This document shows positions 49,121 through 60,537 of a stretch of DNA of 64,000 nt, one piece after another; the first letter of the stretch is position 1; each line of letters starts with the position of its first letter. The notes below the pieces were generated by a model that ran no database searches, was not told the origin of the DNA, and saw only the letters and a program-made list of their open reading frames with translations. The stretch comes from Methylomicrobium sp. (GTDB lineage Bacteria; Pseudomonadota; Gammaproteobacteria; Methylococcales; Methylomonadaceae): the NCBI GenBank assembly GCA_018333785.1, contig JAGXSU010000136.1, forward strand, positions 1-64,000. Reading direction: 5' to 3'. The position numbers and the translations under genes were made by a program.

Positions 49121-50824
49121 ATGCTTGACGCCATCCTGCGCCATTATTTGTTCAAAACACTTTGCTTGTTGTTCATTGCGGGATTGGGGCCTAAGCCTGG
49201 AGTGCTTATCGCCGGTGAATACAACCTTACCATTGATGAAAAAGCCATCAATGTAATAGGCCAAACGCAAAAGGCCTATTTGGCGGATGATTCACTTCCG
49301 GCTCCGACTTTGCATTGGCGAGAAGGTGAGTTAGTCACATTCAATGTGACCAACCGGTTAAAGGAAACGACCTCTCTGCATTGGCACGGCATCATTCTTC
49401 CTTATGAAATGGACGGAGTGCCTGGCATCAGTTTTTCCGGTATTAAACCCGGCGAAACGTTTACCTACCGGATTCCGGTCAAGCAAAGCGGCACCTACTG
49501 GTATCACGGTCACTCGGGCATGCAGGAACAGATGGGCTTGTACGGTGCGTTAATCGTCGATCCTGCAGAAGAGCCGCATCCGGTTGACCGAGATATCGTG
49601 ATAATTTTGTCAGATTGGCCGCAAGCCGATCCCCACCGGACAATGGCGAGACTGAAAAAGCAGAGTGATTATTACAACTTTCAAAAAAGAACGGTGCCTA
49701 CTTTCTTTCAGGATATCCAAAATAAAGGGTTGAGCGCAACACTTTCGGATCGCTGGGACTGGGGATGGATGCGCATGGATCCAACCGATCTGGCCGATGT
49801 GAACGGCTCAACTTACCGGTTTTTGATTAACGGTCAAACACCTGAAACTAACTGGACCGCTTTATTTAAGCCGGGTGAGAAAATTCGGCTGCGCTTTATC
49901 AATGCGTCTGCGATGACCTATTTCGATGTGCGTATTCCGCATCTAAAAATGCGTGTGATCGAAGCCGATGGACAGGCTGTGGTTCCGGTCGATGTTGATG
50001 AATTTCGTATTGCTGTGGCCGAAACCTATAATGTTCTGGTTGAACCTCAGTCGGATCAAGCCTATACCGTATTTGCTGAAGCCATGGATAGAAGCGGCTA
50101 TGCGCGGGCGACACTGACGCCGAATAGGGCTTTGCAAGCGCAAGTCCCCGCGTTACGGCCCATGACGTTGCTCACGCTGGCTGATATGGGCGGCGAGCAT
50201 GGTGAACACAAAGGGCATAAGGATCATCAACTGCCTGCTGATGCGGATGAGCTTTCAGAAGGACATGGCTCACACCCAGCCGAAACCCCGGCCGCTGAAA
50301 AAACCGATGAGCATGCCGGTCATCAAATGGATGCTCATCTTCAGCCTATGAACCACAGCCAGCATCAACAGCCAGAGCCGATTTTATCGACAGATGTCCT
50401 GAAGTACGAGCATCTTAAAGCCGTAGCGCCCAACCCTGAAGGGGGAGAGCCTGACCGGGAAATCACGCTGCGTCTGACGGGTAATATGTACCGGTACATC
50501 TGGTCATTCGATGACATTGCGTACAAGGATGCGGAACCGATCAAAGTGCGCTTCGGTGAGCGGATCCGGTTTAAATACGTCAACGAAACGATGATGAACC
50601 ACCCCATTCATATTCATGGACTGTGGCAGTATCTGGTCAACGGACAGGGCAATTTCAAGCCTAAGAAACATGTGATCAACGTCAAGCCCGGCGAAACGGT
50701 TGAAGTTGACGTCATTGCCGACGCGGTCGGAGATTGGGCGTTTCACTGTCATTTGCTCTATCACATGGACACGGGCATGTTTCGTAAGTTGACGGTGGAA
50801 CGGGCGGAGCCCCAGATACCATGA
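49121..50824 (+). CDS. copA: CopA-type multicopper oxidase
   Basis: A periplasmic copper oxidase of 567 residues linked to copper tolerance. Copper ligand motifs are complete: HWHG, WYHGHSGMQ, HPIHIHG and the C-terminal HCHLLYHMDTGM. A His/Met-rich linker (about 397-450; HGEHKGHKDH, HAGHQMDAH) likely binds extra copper. I chose ATG 49121 because AGGA lies five bases upstream; earlier Met codons at 48995 and 49082 lack one. A twin-arginine motif, usual in CopA, is not evident. copB overlaps by four bases. Confidence 0.9.
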   Translation: MLDAILRHYLFKTLCLLFIAGLGPKPGVLIAGEYNLTIDEKAINVIGQTQKAYLADDSLPAPTLHWREGELVTFNVTNRLKETTSLHWHGIILPYEMDGVPGISFSGIKPGETFTYRIPVKQSGTYWYHGHSGMQEQMGLYGALIVDPAEEPHPVDRDIVIILSDWPQADPHRTMARLKKQSDYYNFQKRTVPTFFQDIQNKGLSATLSDRWDWGWMRMDPTDLADVNGSTYRFLINGQTPETNWTALFKPGEKIRLRFINASAMTYFDVRIPHLKMRVIEADGQAVVPVDVDEFRIAVAETYNVLVEPQSDQAYTVFAEAMDRSGYARATLTPNRALQAQVPALRPMTLLTLADMGGEHGEHKGHKDHQLPADADELSEGHGSHPAETPAAEKTDEHAGHQMDAHLQPMNHSQHQQPEPILSTDVLKYEHLKAVAPNPEGGEPDREITLRLTGNMYRYIWSFDDIAYKDAEPIKVRFGERIRFKYVNETMMNHPIHIHGLWQYLVNGQGNFKPKKHVINVKPGETVEVDVIADAVGDWAFHCHLLYHMDTGMFRKLTVERAEPQIP

Positions 50825-51534
50825 CGGTTATGCAGCCAATCACAGTACATGACACCGCCGGAATCTTTATCATTGCGCTGCTGGCCTGGATTCTGGGCAT
50901 CAGCGCTGCCATGGCCGAGGAAGAAACCGTGTTGATTAACCACTTTAAAGCCGAACGGCTGGAATATGAGAGCAACGGCAAACTGCAATTGTTCAAGTGG
51001 GATATTCAGCACAGAGTTGGCAACGATGTGCATAAGTTATGGATAAAATCAGAAGGTGATTATTCGGGAGACCAGGGGATTTTTGGCCGTGCCGATTTAC
51101 AAGTGCTCTACAGCCGCAATATTTCCACTTTCTGGGACTTTCAAATCGGGGCAAGGCGTGCATTTGAACCCGAGCGAACATTTGATGCAGTAATCGGATT
51201 TCAGGGGCTTGCACCTTTTTTTATCGAAGTCGACAGCGCCATGTTCATCAATGAAAAAGGAAATGTGCTGGGTCGATTAAGTCTTTCAAAAGACTTTCTG
51301 TTAACTCAGCGTCTGATTCTGCAACCCAGGATGGGTGTCAATATGGCTGCCGATGACGTTAAAAACCGGGGTGTTCAATCCGGTATCACCGAATTTGAAA
51401 CCGGCGTCCGGTTGCGCTACGAAATTGAGCGGGAGTTTGCGCCCTACCTGGGTTTTGATTACGTTGAAGAGGAGTCGCTGTTAGAACACCAGCATTCACT
51501 GCGGTTTGTCTTGGGTTTGAGGGTTTGGTATTGA
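50821..51534 (+). CDS. copB: CopB-family outer-membrane copper protein
   Basis: A 237-residue protein: a signal peptide (IFIIALLAWILGISAAMA-EEE) then a beta-strand-rich body ending in an aromatic terminal residue (LGLRVWY), as expected for an outer-membrane barrel. FKAERLEYESNGKL and QIGARRAFEPER match the CopB family; the N-terminal Met/His-rich tail typical of some CopB proteins is absent. It is coupled to copA by ATGA and to the next gene by TGATG. Confidence 0.88.
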   Translation: MTVMQPITVHDTAGIFIIALLAWILGISAAMAEEETVLINHFKAERLEYESNGKLQLFKWDIQHRVGNDVHKLWIKSEGDYSGDQGIFGRADLQVLYSRNISTFWDFQIGARRAFEPERTFDAVIGFQGLAPFFIEVDSAMFINEKGNVLGRLSLSKDFLLTQRLILQPRMGVNMAADDVKNRGVQSGITEFETGVRLRYEIEREFAPYLGFDYVEEESLLEHQHSLRFVLGLRVWY

Positions 51535-53246
51535 TGAATGCTTGCCTCAGGCGGGGACGACAGTTACCGGCTAACGTTGTTCTGATTTTTCTGCTGTTCT
51601 GGCCTGCGTTTGTCATTGCTGTACCGGTTTCGCTGCTTCAAAGTAATCCCGAACAAGCGCTGGGCGAGTCCGCATCGTTCATGAAAGAAACAGGCTGGCC
51701 GCTCAGCGTGAGCGAAGCCGTTATTGCCAGGAGGGACGGACAATTTAGGATCAGTGATAGTCCGGTTATCAGTTTTGGTATAGGTACCCAACCGGTATGG
51801 ATTCATTTCCCGGTGAATAATTCAGGCAACTCGTTAATAACGAGACGGCTTTTGATTGAAAATCCCTGGCTGGATAAGCTCGATGTCTATTTTCTAAGCA
51901 GAGAACGTGAGCTTATCAGTTATCACGTTGGCGATAGCCAGCCTTTTTCCGCACGCCCTGTACCAGGACGGTTTTTCATGTTTGATCATGATTTCCAGGC
52001 AGGTATAACGGATATTTATTTACGAGTGGAGACTGCCGATCCTATCGTGATTCCTGTTTTTCTCGTCAGTCCCACCGAGGCCGCACAAAGAAATCTGATT
52101 CAGGGCTATAGCTATGGACTGGTCTATGGCTATCTGCTGGCTTTATTGGCCTACAACACTTTTCTTTACGCCGGTCTGCGCAATGTCCGTTATCTGAATT
52201 ACGCCGCCTTCCTGACAATGTTTCTATTGATGAATCTCGCCTATACGGGGCATGGTTTTGCCGAGTTATGGCCGGAACAAGTGGTCTTGCAGCGATGGAT
52301 CATTCCGGTATTTATGGTGCTTTTTGGCTCAAGCGGCCTGGCATTTGCAGTGAATTTCCTGGAGACACGGTCCGTTTTCCCAAGGGCCTATCACGTTATC
52401 AACTGGGTATGTGCAGTCGTCATGGGCCTATTGGCCGTCTTTATTTGGAGCGGCAGCCAGCATTTTGTTGTTTTGTTAGCCTTCTTTTTTATCAATATTT
52501 TTTCGGTTGCGATGCTGGCGCTGGGCGTCATGTCGCTCTATTCGGGTTATCAATTGGCCCGCTATTTTTTGCTGGCATCTATCGCGTCTATGATGGGTAC
52601 TGCCCTGACGTCATTATCTGTTTGGGGTTATATACCGTTCAATGAGTGGACCTTTCGGGCGGTTGAGATCGGAATGATTGCCGATGCGACATTACTTGCC
52701 TTGGCGCTGGCGCATCAATTCCGTGCGAATCAAATGAAACGGTTACTGGCGGAACAACTTGCAGACAGTGATCCTTTAACGGGACTGAATAATCGCCGTG
52801 CCTTACTGGAAAAATACCAACTCATTTGGAGTACGGCGCTGCGTAACAACAGAAATATATCGTTGATTATTTTTGACCTTGATCATTTCAAATCGATTAA
52901 CGACCAGTATGGTCATAGCAAAGGTGATGATGTTCTGGTTGAAACAGGAAAGATTCTTGCCAAGTCAGCAAGGCAAGGGGATGTTCTGGCCCGATGGGGC
53001 GGAGAAGAGTTTTTACTGTTGCTTCCCGAAACTCATCTTGAGGCTGCAACGGCATTGGCAGAACGCCTGCGCAAAATCATTGCCGGTATTCGCCTGCCAA
53101 CGGAAGGCGGCGAGTTAAGCTTTACCGCCAGTTTCGGCGTTGTCCAGAGAAGCCAGCACGAAACGCTGGATAGTCTGATTTCGGAAGCCGATGGTTATAT
53201 GTATAAGGCAAAAAAGCAAGGCCGAAACCGGGTTTGTTCGGGATGA
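51534..53246 (+). CDS. Membrane diguanylate cyclase with 7TMR-DISM sensor
   Basis: A 570-residue protein with a signal peptide, a periplasmic 7TMR-DISM extracellular domain (about 30-175), seven membrane helices (about 190-400) and a cytoplasmic GGDEF domain. The catalytic motif is GGEEF (489-493), and an inhibitory I-site RQGD (480-483) is five residues upstream, so it should be an active cyclase with feedback control. The start was chosen at ATG 51534, overlapping the copB stop. It is the last gene of the copper operon. Confidence 0.93.
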   Translation: MNACLRRGRQLPANVVLIFLLFWPAFVIAVPVSLLQSNPEQALGESASFMKETGWPLSVSEAVIARRDGQFRISDSPVISFGIGTQPVWIHFPVNNSGNSLITRRLLIENPWLDKLDVYFLSRERELISYHVGDSQPFSARPVPGRFFMFDHDFQAGITDIYLRVETADPIVIPVFLVSPTEAAQRNLIQGYSYGLVYGYLLALLAYNTFLYAGLRNVRYLNYAAFLTMFLLMNLAYTGHGFAELWPEQVVLQRWIIPVFMVLFGSSGLAFAVNFLETRSVFPRAYHVINWVCAVVMGLLAVFIWSGSQHFVVLLAFFFINIFSVAMLALGVMSLYSGYQLARYFLLASIASMMGTALTSLSVWGYIPFNEWTFRAVEIGMIADATLLALALAHQFRANQMKRLLAEQLADSDPLTGLNNRRALLEKYQLIWSTALRNNRNISLIIFDLDHFKSINDQYGHSKGDDVLVETGKILAKSARQGDVLARWGGEEFLLLLPETHLEAATALAERLRKIIAGIRLPTEGGELSFTASFGVVQRSQHETLDSLISEADGYMYKAKKQGRNRVCSG

Positions 53247-53392
53247 GGAAACTGCGTCATGCGTGTTTTTAAGCCACACTTGAACTCAAATAGGTTGTCT
53301 GAAGTCGCGTATTTTTTAAAATAGCGTTATTGTCATGCGGCACACGCTGACTATTTTACTCTTCCTTAATATCCATCTCCGTGGAGGCTTTT

Positions 53393-54370
53393 ATGCAAAC
53401 GGTCTATTTTGCAACCAATCGAAACCCGAATCATGCTCAAACGCCGACTGATTTTGGCAAGGGTTTTTCTGATACCGGATTAGGGGATCTTCGCTTTGGT
53501 CAGGCTGACGTTAAAAAAGGCAAGCTCGATCCGAAATCGATTCAAATACTGCCTGATAATGTCAGTCAGGGATCGGAGGCTTTATTTGACGAATTGCGTC
53601 AAACTATGAAGGCCGATTCAGTCGATTCTCTGGTTTTTATTCATGGCTTCAATGTGTCATTTAAAGCGGCAGTCGAATCCGCCGCCAAAATGGGCGAACG
53701 ATACTTAAAAATTTCCGGCAATACCTATCAACCCAATATCTTTGTATTTTCCTGGCCTTCGGATGGCAAAATAACCCGATATTTTAACGATCGTCATGAT
53801 GCCGAGGCCTCCGGATATGCCTTTGCCCGTGGATTGATGAAACTCTCCGGCTTTTTACACGGCGCGCCAAAAAAAGAAGCATGCCGGCAAAAAATCAATC
53901 TGATCGCGCACAGCATGGGCAATTATGTGCTGCGGCATGCGTTACAACAGGCACAGAAAATCGCCAACGGTGAATCCTTGTCGCGTATCTTCGATAACAT
54001 CGTACTGACTGCGGCTGATGAAGATAATGACACGTTTGAGTTTGATCACAAATTAGCCCGCTTGCCTGATCTGGCGCAGCGGATAACCGTTTATTTCAAC
54101 AGCGGTGATTTGGCGCTTAAAACCAGCGATCACACCAAAGGCAATCCCGATCGCTTGGGACACGACGGGCCAAGCAAACCGCATCAGGTACCTGCCAAAG
54201 TCGTTCTAGTGGATGTTAGCAGCGTGGTTAAAGGGGTCAGCGAGCATTCTTATCATGTGGATGACGATAAAGTCGCAAAAGATATTGTGGCGGTCCTTCA
54301 GGGTGAAAGCTCCGAGAACATTCCATCGAGAATCTACGTGCAGCATGCGAACAAATTCAAGCTTGTCTGA
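53393..54370 (+). CDS. DUF900-type alpha/beta hydrolase
   Basis: A 325-residue protein with the alpha/beta hydrolase fold: FIHGFN near residue 80, the nucleophile motif AHSMGN, and a GHDG...H region for the later acid and histidine. The ATG at 53393 is preceded by GGAGG with good spacing. The substrate is unknown. It stands alone between the copper operon and tgt. Confidence 0.82.
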   Translation: MQTVYFATNRNPNHAQTPTDFGKGFSDTGLGDLRFGQADVKKGKLDPKSIQILPDNVSQGSEALFDELRQTMKADSVDSLVFIHGFNVSFKAAVESAAKMGERYLKISGNTYQPNIFVFSWPSDGKITRYFNDRHDAEASGYAFARGLMKLSGFLHGAPKKEACRQKINLIAHSMGNYVLRHALQQAQKIANGESLSRIFDNIVLTAADEDNDTFEFDHKLARLPDLAQRITVYFNSGDLALKTSDHTKGNPDRLGHDGPSKPHQVPAKVVLVDVSSVVKGVSEHSYHVDDDKVAKDIVAVLQGESSENIPSRIYVQHANKFKLV

Positions 54371-54450
54371 AACAGGTGACCAATACGCTGAATAATTAGT
54401 TAATTCGACTGGGCTTGCTCAGACAAAAAAGCCTTTGATTAGTAAAGTAA

Positions 54451-55623
<1,173 letters not shown>

Positions 55624-55667
55624 TGGCGAAATTTTTTAAATAACAATAACTACGACAGAGGTTAACC

Positions 55668-56015
55668 ATGAGTTTTTTTATTTCTGACGCATTAGCTCAG
55701 GCTGCACCGGCATCTCAGCAGCCCGGTTTGGAAGGATTGATATTTCCGTTAGGCGTTCTGGTATTTTTTTACTTTTTGTTTCTGCGTCCGCAGTCCAAGC
55801 GCACTAAAGAACATAAAGAGATGATCGCGTCGCTGAGCAAAGGTATTGAAGTGGTCACCAATGGCGGAATTTTAGGCAAAGTCGTCGATATGGATGACAA
55901 TTTTGTCAAACTGGAAGTCGGTGACGATACGTTTATCCAAGTTCAGCGCCATGCTATTGCTAATTTGATGCCCAAAGGCACTTACAAAGCTGTCGCAAAA
56001 AAACCTAAAATCTGA
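55668..56015 (+). CDS. yajC: Preprotein translocase subunit YajC
   Basis: A 115-residue single-pass protein in the SecDF-YajC complex. It has one helix (about 24-42, IFPLGVLVFFYFLFLRPQ) and the conserved GGILGKVV block. It is 44 bp after tgt in the usual order. Confidence 0.96.
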   Translation: MSFFISDALAQAAPASQQPGLEGLIFPLGVLVFFYFLFLRPQSKRTKEHKEMIASLSKGIEVVTNGGILGKVVDMDDNFVKLEVGDDTFIQVQRHAIANLMPKGTYKAVAKKPKI

Positions 56016-56091
56016 GCTCAAACCTGTTTTAGCGCGTGATTGAAGGCGGGTTTATGCCTCATTAGTTCGCGGTTTACGTTGGAATAATAAA

Positions 56092-57936
56092 ATGCAAAAT
56101 CATTTCCCATTATGGAAAAACGGGCTGATCCTGATCATACTCGTCGTTGCTTCAATCTACGCCTTGCCCAATTTATACGGTGACGATCCTTCGGTTCAAG
56201 TCTCGTCCAGTTCGACGCCATTGGCGGAGGCTCAAGTCAAGCAGATTGAAGACCATGTGAAGCAAGCGGGTTTAAGCAGTAAATCCGTCGAATATACAAA
56301 TGGTCAGGCTCTGTTGCGGTTTGAAAATACCAATGACCAGTTAAAAGCAGCTGATATCTTGCGCGATAAAATGGGCAACGATGCAACGGTTGCACTCAAT
56401 TTAGCGCCGGCTACGCCTGCCTGGCTAAATGCATTCGGTGCCAAACCCATGTATCTGGGGTTGGATTTACGAGGCGGCGTTCATTTTTTGCTTGAAGTGG
56501 ATATGGAAGCTGCCATCAAACAGGCGCAGGAGCGCTATACCGATGATGTGCGTACGGCATTAAGAACCGCTAAAGTGCATTATGTGTCTGTCGGCAGAGA
56601 TAAAGACAGGATCAAGGTTCAGCTTAAGTCGGCCGAAGAAGTGGAGGCCGCTACTCAGGCCATTAACAAAGACCTTTCCAGCTTGAAGTTTGAATCGGTA
56701 GAAAACTTAAATGAACTGATTTTAAGCATCCCTGAAGTTGAACAAAGGGAAATTAAAAAGTTTGCGTTGACTCAAAACATCACCACTTTACGTAATAGGG
56801 TTAATGAGCTGGGTGTTGCCGAACCGGTTATTCAACAACAGGGTGATAACCGTATTGTTGTGCAATTGCCGGGTGTTCAAGATACCGCGCGTGCCAAAGA
56901 TATCTTAGGCACTACGGCAACGCTGGAATACCGGCTGGTTGATGTCGAGCACGATGTTCAAAAGGCGGTTCAGGGGCGCATACCTATCGGCAGTCGTTTA
57001 TATTATGAGAAAAATGGCAATCCCATCTTGCTGGATAGCCGGGTCATCGTGACCGGAGACCAGATTGTCGACGCTTCGTCAGGTCTTGATCAAAACAATT
57101 CTCCGGCTGTTTTCATTACACTCAATGGTGTGGGCGCCAAGAAAATGGGCAAAGTGACTCAAGAGAGTATCGGCAAGCCCATGGCCGTTGTATTTATTGA
57201 ATACAAAATCAAAACCAAGGAAGTTAACGGCGAAAAAATGCGTACCAAAGAAAAAGTCGAAAAGGTGATCAGTGTAGCCACCATTCGGGATGCGTTCAGT
57301 AAACGGTTCCAGACCACCGGACTCGATAATCCGCAGGAAGCCAGAAACCTGGCCTTGTTGTTACGCGCTGGCGCTCTTGCAGCACCGGTCGATATCATTG
57401 AAGAGCGGACCATAGGCCCAAGCCTGGGTCAGGATAATATCGATCAAGGTATGAATTCCGTTATCGTCGGCTTTGTGGTCGTGATGATCTTTATGGTGTT
57501 TTACTACAAGATATTCGGTTTGGTTGCCAACTTTGCACTGACGTTCAATCTGGTATTGATTATTTCCCTGCTCTCGCTGTTACAGGCTACGCTGACCTTG
57601 CCGGGTATTGCCGGTATCGTGTTGACGATAGGTATGGCGGTGGATGCCAACGTACTGATCAATGAGCGGATTCGAGAGGAAATCAATAATGGCAACACGC
57701 CTCAAGCCAGTATTTTCGCAGGATACGAAAAAGCGTTCGGCACCATTTTTGATTCAAACATTACCACGTTACTGGTCGCGTTAATTTTATTCGGATTTGG
57801 TACCGGGCCGGTTAAGGGGTTTGCCGTCACGCTGTCTATCGGCATTTTATCGTCCATGTTTACCGCCATCATGGGATCGCGCATGCTCATCAACTGGATA
57901 TACGGTAATCGTCGCGTTGAAAAATTGTCCATTTAG
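56092..57936 (+). CDS. secD: Protein-export membrane protein SecD
   Basis: SecD with SecF uses the proton gradient to pull proteins through SecYEG. The 614-residue protein has a first helix near 9-25, a large periplasmic domain with LGLDLRGGVHFLLEVD, and five C-terminal helices with GIVLTIGMAVDANVLINERIREE. The length and motifs are normal. Confidence 0.97.
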   Translation: MQNHFPLWKNGLILIILVVASIYALPNLYGDDPSVQVSSSSTPLAEAQVKQIEDHVKQAGLSSKSVEYTNGQALLRFENTNDQLKAADILRDKMGNDATVALNLAPATPAWLNAFGAKPMYLGLDLRGGVHFLLEVDMEAAIKQAQERYTDDVRTALRTAKVHYVSVGRDKDRIKVQLKSAEEVEAATQAINKDLSSLKFESVENLNELILSIPEVEQREIKKFALTQNITTLRNRVNELGVAEPVIQQQGDNRIVVQLPGVQDTARAKDILGTTATLEYRLVDVEHDVQKAVQGRIPIGSRLYYEKNGNPILLDSRVIVTGDQIVDASSGLDQNNSPAVFITLNGVGAKKMGKVTQESIGKPMAVVFIEYKIKTKEVNGEKMRTKEKVEKVISVATIRDAFSKRFQTTGLDNPQEARNLALLLRAGALAAPVDIIEERTIGPSLGQDNIDQGMNSVIVGFVVVMIFMVFYYKIFGLVANFALTFNLVLIISLLSLLQATLTLPGIAGIVLTIGMAVDANVLINERIREEINNGNTPQASIFAGYEKAFGTIFDSNITTLLVALILFGFGTGPVKGFAVTLSIGILSSMFTAIMGSRMLINWIYGNRRVEKLSI

Positions 57937-57957
57937 GCTGGGAACGAGGAAAAATTC

Positions 57958-58884
57958 ATGATAATAAAAGATATCGATTTTTTAGGAAAGCGTACGCTGG
58001 CTTTTGCTGTCTCAGGTCTGTTAGTGCTTATTTCAATCATTTCGCTGGCAACTCAAGGGTTGCAAATGGGTATTGATTTTACAGGTGGTACGCTCATTGA
58101 GGTCGGCTACAAAGAATCTGCCGATCTGTCCGTCATTAGAAATGCGTTAGCAGAAGGTGGTTTCAGTGATGCTTTGGTGCAACATTTCGGTAGTGCTAAA
58201 GATGTATTGATCCGTTTAAAACCGCAGGAAGGCATCAGCAGTTCGGAGCTTAGCAATAAGGTTTTAGAGGTTATGAATAAAAAAACCTCAGAGCGGGCAG
58301 AATTGCGCCGGGTTGAATTTGTCGGTCCGCAAGTCGGCGACGAATTAGCTGAAGATGGCGGCCTTGCGCTGCTTTACGCCATGTTCGGTATTCTGATTTA
58401 TGTGGCCTGGCGATTTGAGTATAAGTTTTCTGTGGGCGCGGTTGTGGCATTGATTCATGATGTCATCATCACCATGGGTTTCTTTTCATTACTGGGCCTG
58501 GAATTTGATTTGACGGTGCTTGCAGCAGTTTTGGCCGTGGTCGGTTATTCGATCAACGATACAATTGTGGTATTTGATCGGGTTCGAGACAATTTCAAAA
58601 TGCTTAGAAAGGAAGAATCGTTAACCATAATGAACGTTTCGATCAATGAGACATTAAGCAGAACCTTGATGACTTCCTTCACGACCATTATTGTCGTCGT
58701 CGCATTGGCCGTTTTGGGCGGTCAAACCATACATAATTTTGCGCTTGCCCTGTTGGTGGGGATTTCGGTCGGAACTTATTCGTCCATATTCATAGCCAGT
58801 GCGATTGTTTTATCGATGGGTGTGACCCAGGAAGATTTGATGGAGCCGGTTAAAGAGGGCGTTGATATCGATAACATGCCTTAA
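57958..58884 (+). CDS. secF: Protein-export membrane protein SecF
   Basis: A 308-residue SecF with six helices: the first near 13-33, the periplasmic P1 segment (GIDFTGGTLIEV), and the conserved VVGYSINDTIVVFDRVRDN in the core. It follows secD by 21 bp. Confidence 0.97.
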   Translation: MIIKDIDFLGKRTLAFAVSGLLVLISIISLATQGLQMGIDFTGGTLIEVGYKESADLSVIRNALAEGGFSDALVQHFGSAKDVLIRLKPQEGISSSELSNKVLEVMNKKTSERAELRRVEFVGPQVGDELAEDGGLALLYAMFGILIYVAWRFEYKFSVGAVVALIHDVIITMGFFSLLGLEFDLTVLAAVLAVVGYSINDTIVVFDRVRDNFKMLRKEESLTIMNVSINETLSRTLMTSFTTIIVVVALAVLGGQTIHNFALALLVGISVGTYSSIFIASAIVLSMGVTQEDLMEPVKEGVDIDNMP

Positions 58885-58920
58885 TAATTAACCGATCGAG
58901 GCATCTATCATAAATCGTGC

Positions 58921-58963
58921 ATGAGCAGATTAATTCTTGCGGAACCTTCTGCTCATATATAAT
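58921..58963 (+). promoter_or_regulatory. Hairpin and -10-like box before ndk
   Basis: ATGAGCAGA (58921-58929) and TCTGCTCAT (58948-58956) form a 9-bp stem with an 18-nt loop after secF. TATAAT follows at 58958-58963, 55 bp before the ndk ATG. A matching -35 is poor (TTGCGG with a 15-bp spacer). The hairpin may end secF transcription, but there is no T-run. Confidence 0.45.
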
Positions 58964-59018
58964 CGAAAACTTAACTACAAACATTTAACACTATAATTTA
59001 AACGGGAGTTTATACAGA

Positions 59019-59450
59019 ATGGCAGTCGAGCGTACTTTTTCAATCATTAAGCCTGATGCAGTAGCAAAAAATGTAATTGGTGAAATAGTCAGCCGTTTTG
59101 AAAAAAACGGCTTGAGAATCGTCGGTTCAAAGATGTTGCATTTAACGCGTGAGCAGGCCGAAGGCTTTTATGCCGTTCACAAAGAGCGTCCATTTTTTAA
59201 CGATCTGGTTTCATTTATGATTTCAGGTCCGGTTGTGGTTCAAGTATTGGAAGGCGAAAACGCGGTTCTTAAAAACCGTGATCTGATGGGCGCAACCAAC
59301 CCTAAAGATGCCGCTCCTGGCACTATTCGCGCTGATTTTGCGGGCAGTATCGATGAAAATGCGGTTCACGGTTCGGATGCGCCTGAAACTGCCAAAGAAG
59401 AAATTGCTTTCTTTTTCTCTGCTGATGAACTCTGTAATCGCACCCGATAA
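59019..59450 (+). CDS. ndk: Nucleoside diphosphate kinase
   Basis: Ndk balances NTP pools by phosphate transfer through a histidine. The 143-residue protein has the active-site segment [16 protein letters not shown] (catalytic His about 118). GGGAG lies upstream of the ATG. Its last 26 bases overlap rlmN. Confidence 0.97.
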   Translation: MAVERTFSIIKPDAVAKNVIGEIVSRFEKNGLRIVGSKMLHLTREQAEGFYAVHKERPFFNDLVSFMISGPVVVQVLEGENAVLKNRDLMGATNPKDAAPGTIRADFAGSIDENAVHGSDAPETAKEEIAFFFSADELCNRTR

Positions 59451-60537
59451 GCCTAAAAGCGTCAATCTGCTCGATTTTGACAGGAAGAGCCTTGAGGCTT
59501 TTTTTGTCGAAATCGGCGAAAAAGCCTTCCGGGCCACACAGTTGATGAAATGGATTTATCAGGAAGGCGTTGATGATTTTGATGAAATGACCAATTTCAG
59601 CAAGTCATTACGCACATATCTGAAAGAAAATTGCACGCTGTCTCCCCCTGAGGTTGTTGTCGAACAAGTTGCGACTGACGGTACCTGTAAATGGGTGCTG
59701 CAGACCGCTTGCGGCAACCGCATTGAAACGGTGTTTATTCCCGAGGAAAGCCGCGGTACTTTATGTGTATCCTCGCAAATTGGCTGCGCATTGGCCTGCA
59801 CGTTTTGCTCAACGGCACAACAGGGTTTTAACCGAAATCTGAGCACCTCGGAAATTGTCGGGCAATTGTATTTTGCGCAAAAACGCTTGGGACTTGAGAA
59901 CAGAATTACCAATGTGGTGATGATGGGCATGGGCGAACCCTTGCTCAACTTCGACAATGTCGTTCGCGCCATGCGTTTGATGATGGATGATTTTGCCTAT
60001 GGCTTGTCCAAGCGGCGGGTAACGATCAGTACTTCGGGAATCGTGCCTGCGATGTATCGTCTGACGCAGGAATGCGATGTCAGTGTGGCTGTTTCTCTTC
60101 ACGCGGTGAACGATCAATTAAGGGATGAGTTGGTACCGATCAATAAAAAGTACCCACTCAAAGAACTGTTGGAAGCATGCCGCGATAATGTCAAATTGGC
60201 GCCGCGGCGGCGGATTACATTCGAATATGTGATGCTGGCAGGGATTAACGATTCGGTTGAAGATGCACGGGCGATGATCAAGTTACTCAAGACCGTGCCA
60301 TCCAAGATTAATCTGATTCCGTTTAACCCGTTTCCAAACTCGCGTTATGAGTGTTCCAGTGTCGAAGTAATAGACCGGTTTCGTGCCGTTTTGCATAACG
60401 CCGGCATGGTGACCACGATAAGAAAAACACGCGGTGAAGATATTGATGCGGCTTGCGGCCAGTTGGTTGGCCGAGTAGCGGATAAAACCCGAAGACATTT
60501 GAAGCTGGCCATGAAAGGATCAGAACGTGCAGCATAG
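59425..60537 (+). CDS. rlmN: 23S rRNA/tRNA adenine-C2 methyltransferase RlmN
   Basis: A radical SAM enzyme methylating A2503 in 23S rRNA and A37 in tRNAs. The 370-residue protein has the iron-sulfur motif C121-x3-C125-x2-C128 (CALACTFC) and the family block [13 protein letters not shown] chose ATG 59425 ([11 protein letters not shown]), within the ndk 3' end, because residues upstream in frame are antisense-like and not conserved. It overlaps pilW by 11 bases. Confidence 0.95.
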   Translation: MNSVIAPDKPKSVNLLDFDRKSLEAFFVEIGEKAFRATQLMKWIYQEGVDDFDEMTNFSKSLRTYLKENCTLSPPEVVVEQVATDGTCKWVLQTACGNRIETVFIPEESRGTLCVSSQIGCALACTFCSTAQQGFNRNLSTSEIVGQLYFAQKRLGLENRITNVVMMGMGEPLLNFDNVVRAMRLMMDDFAYGLSKRRVTISTSGIVPAMYRLTQECDVSVAVSLHAVNDQLRDELVPINKKYPLKELLEACRDNVKLAPRRRITFEYVMLAGINDSVEDARAMIKLLKTVPSKINLIPFNPFPNSRYECSSVEVIDRFRAVLHNAGMVTTIRKTRGEDIDAACGQLVGRVADKTRRHLKLAMKGSERAA

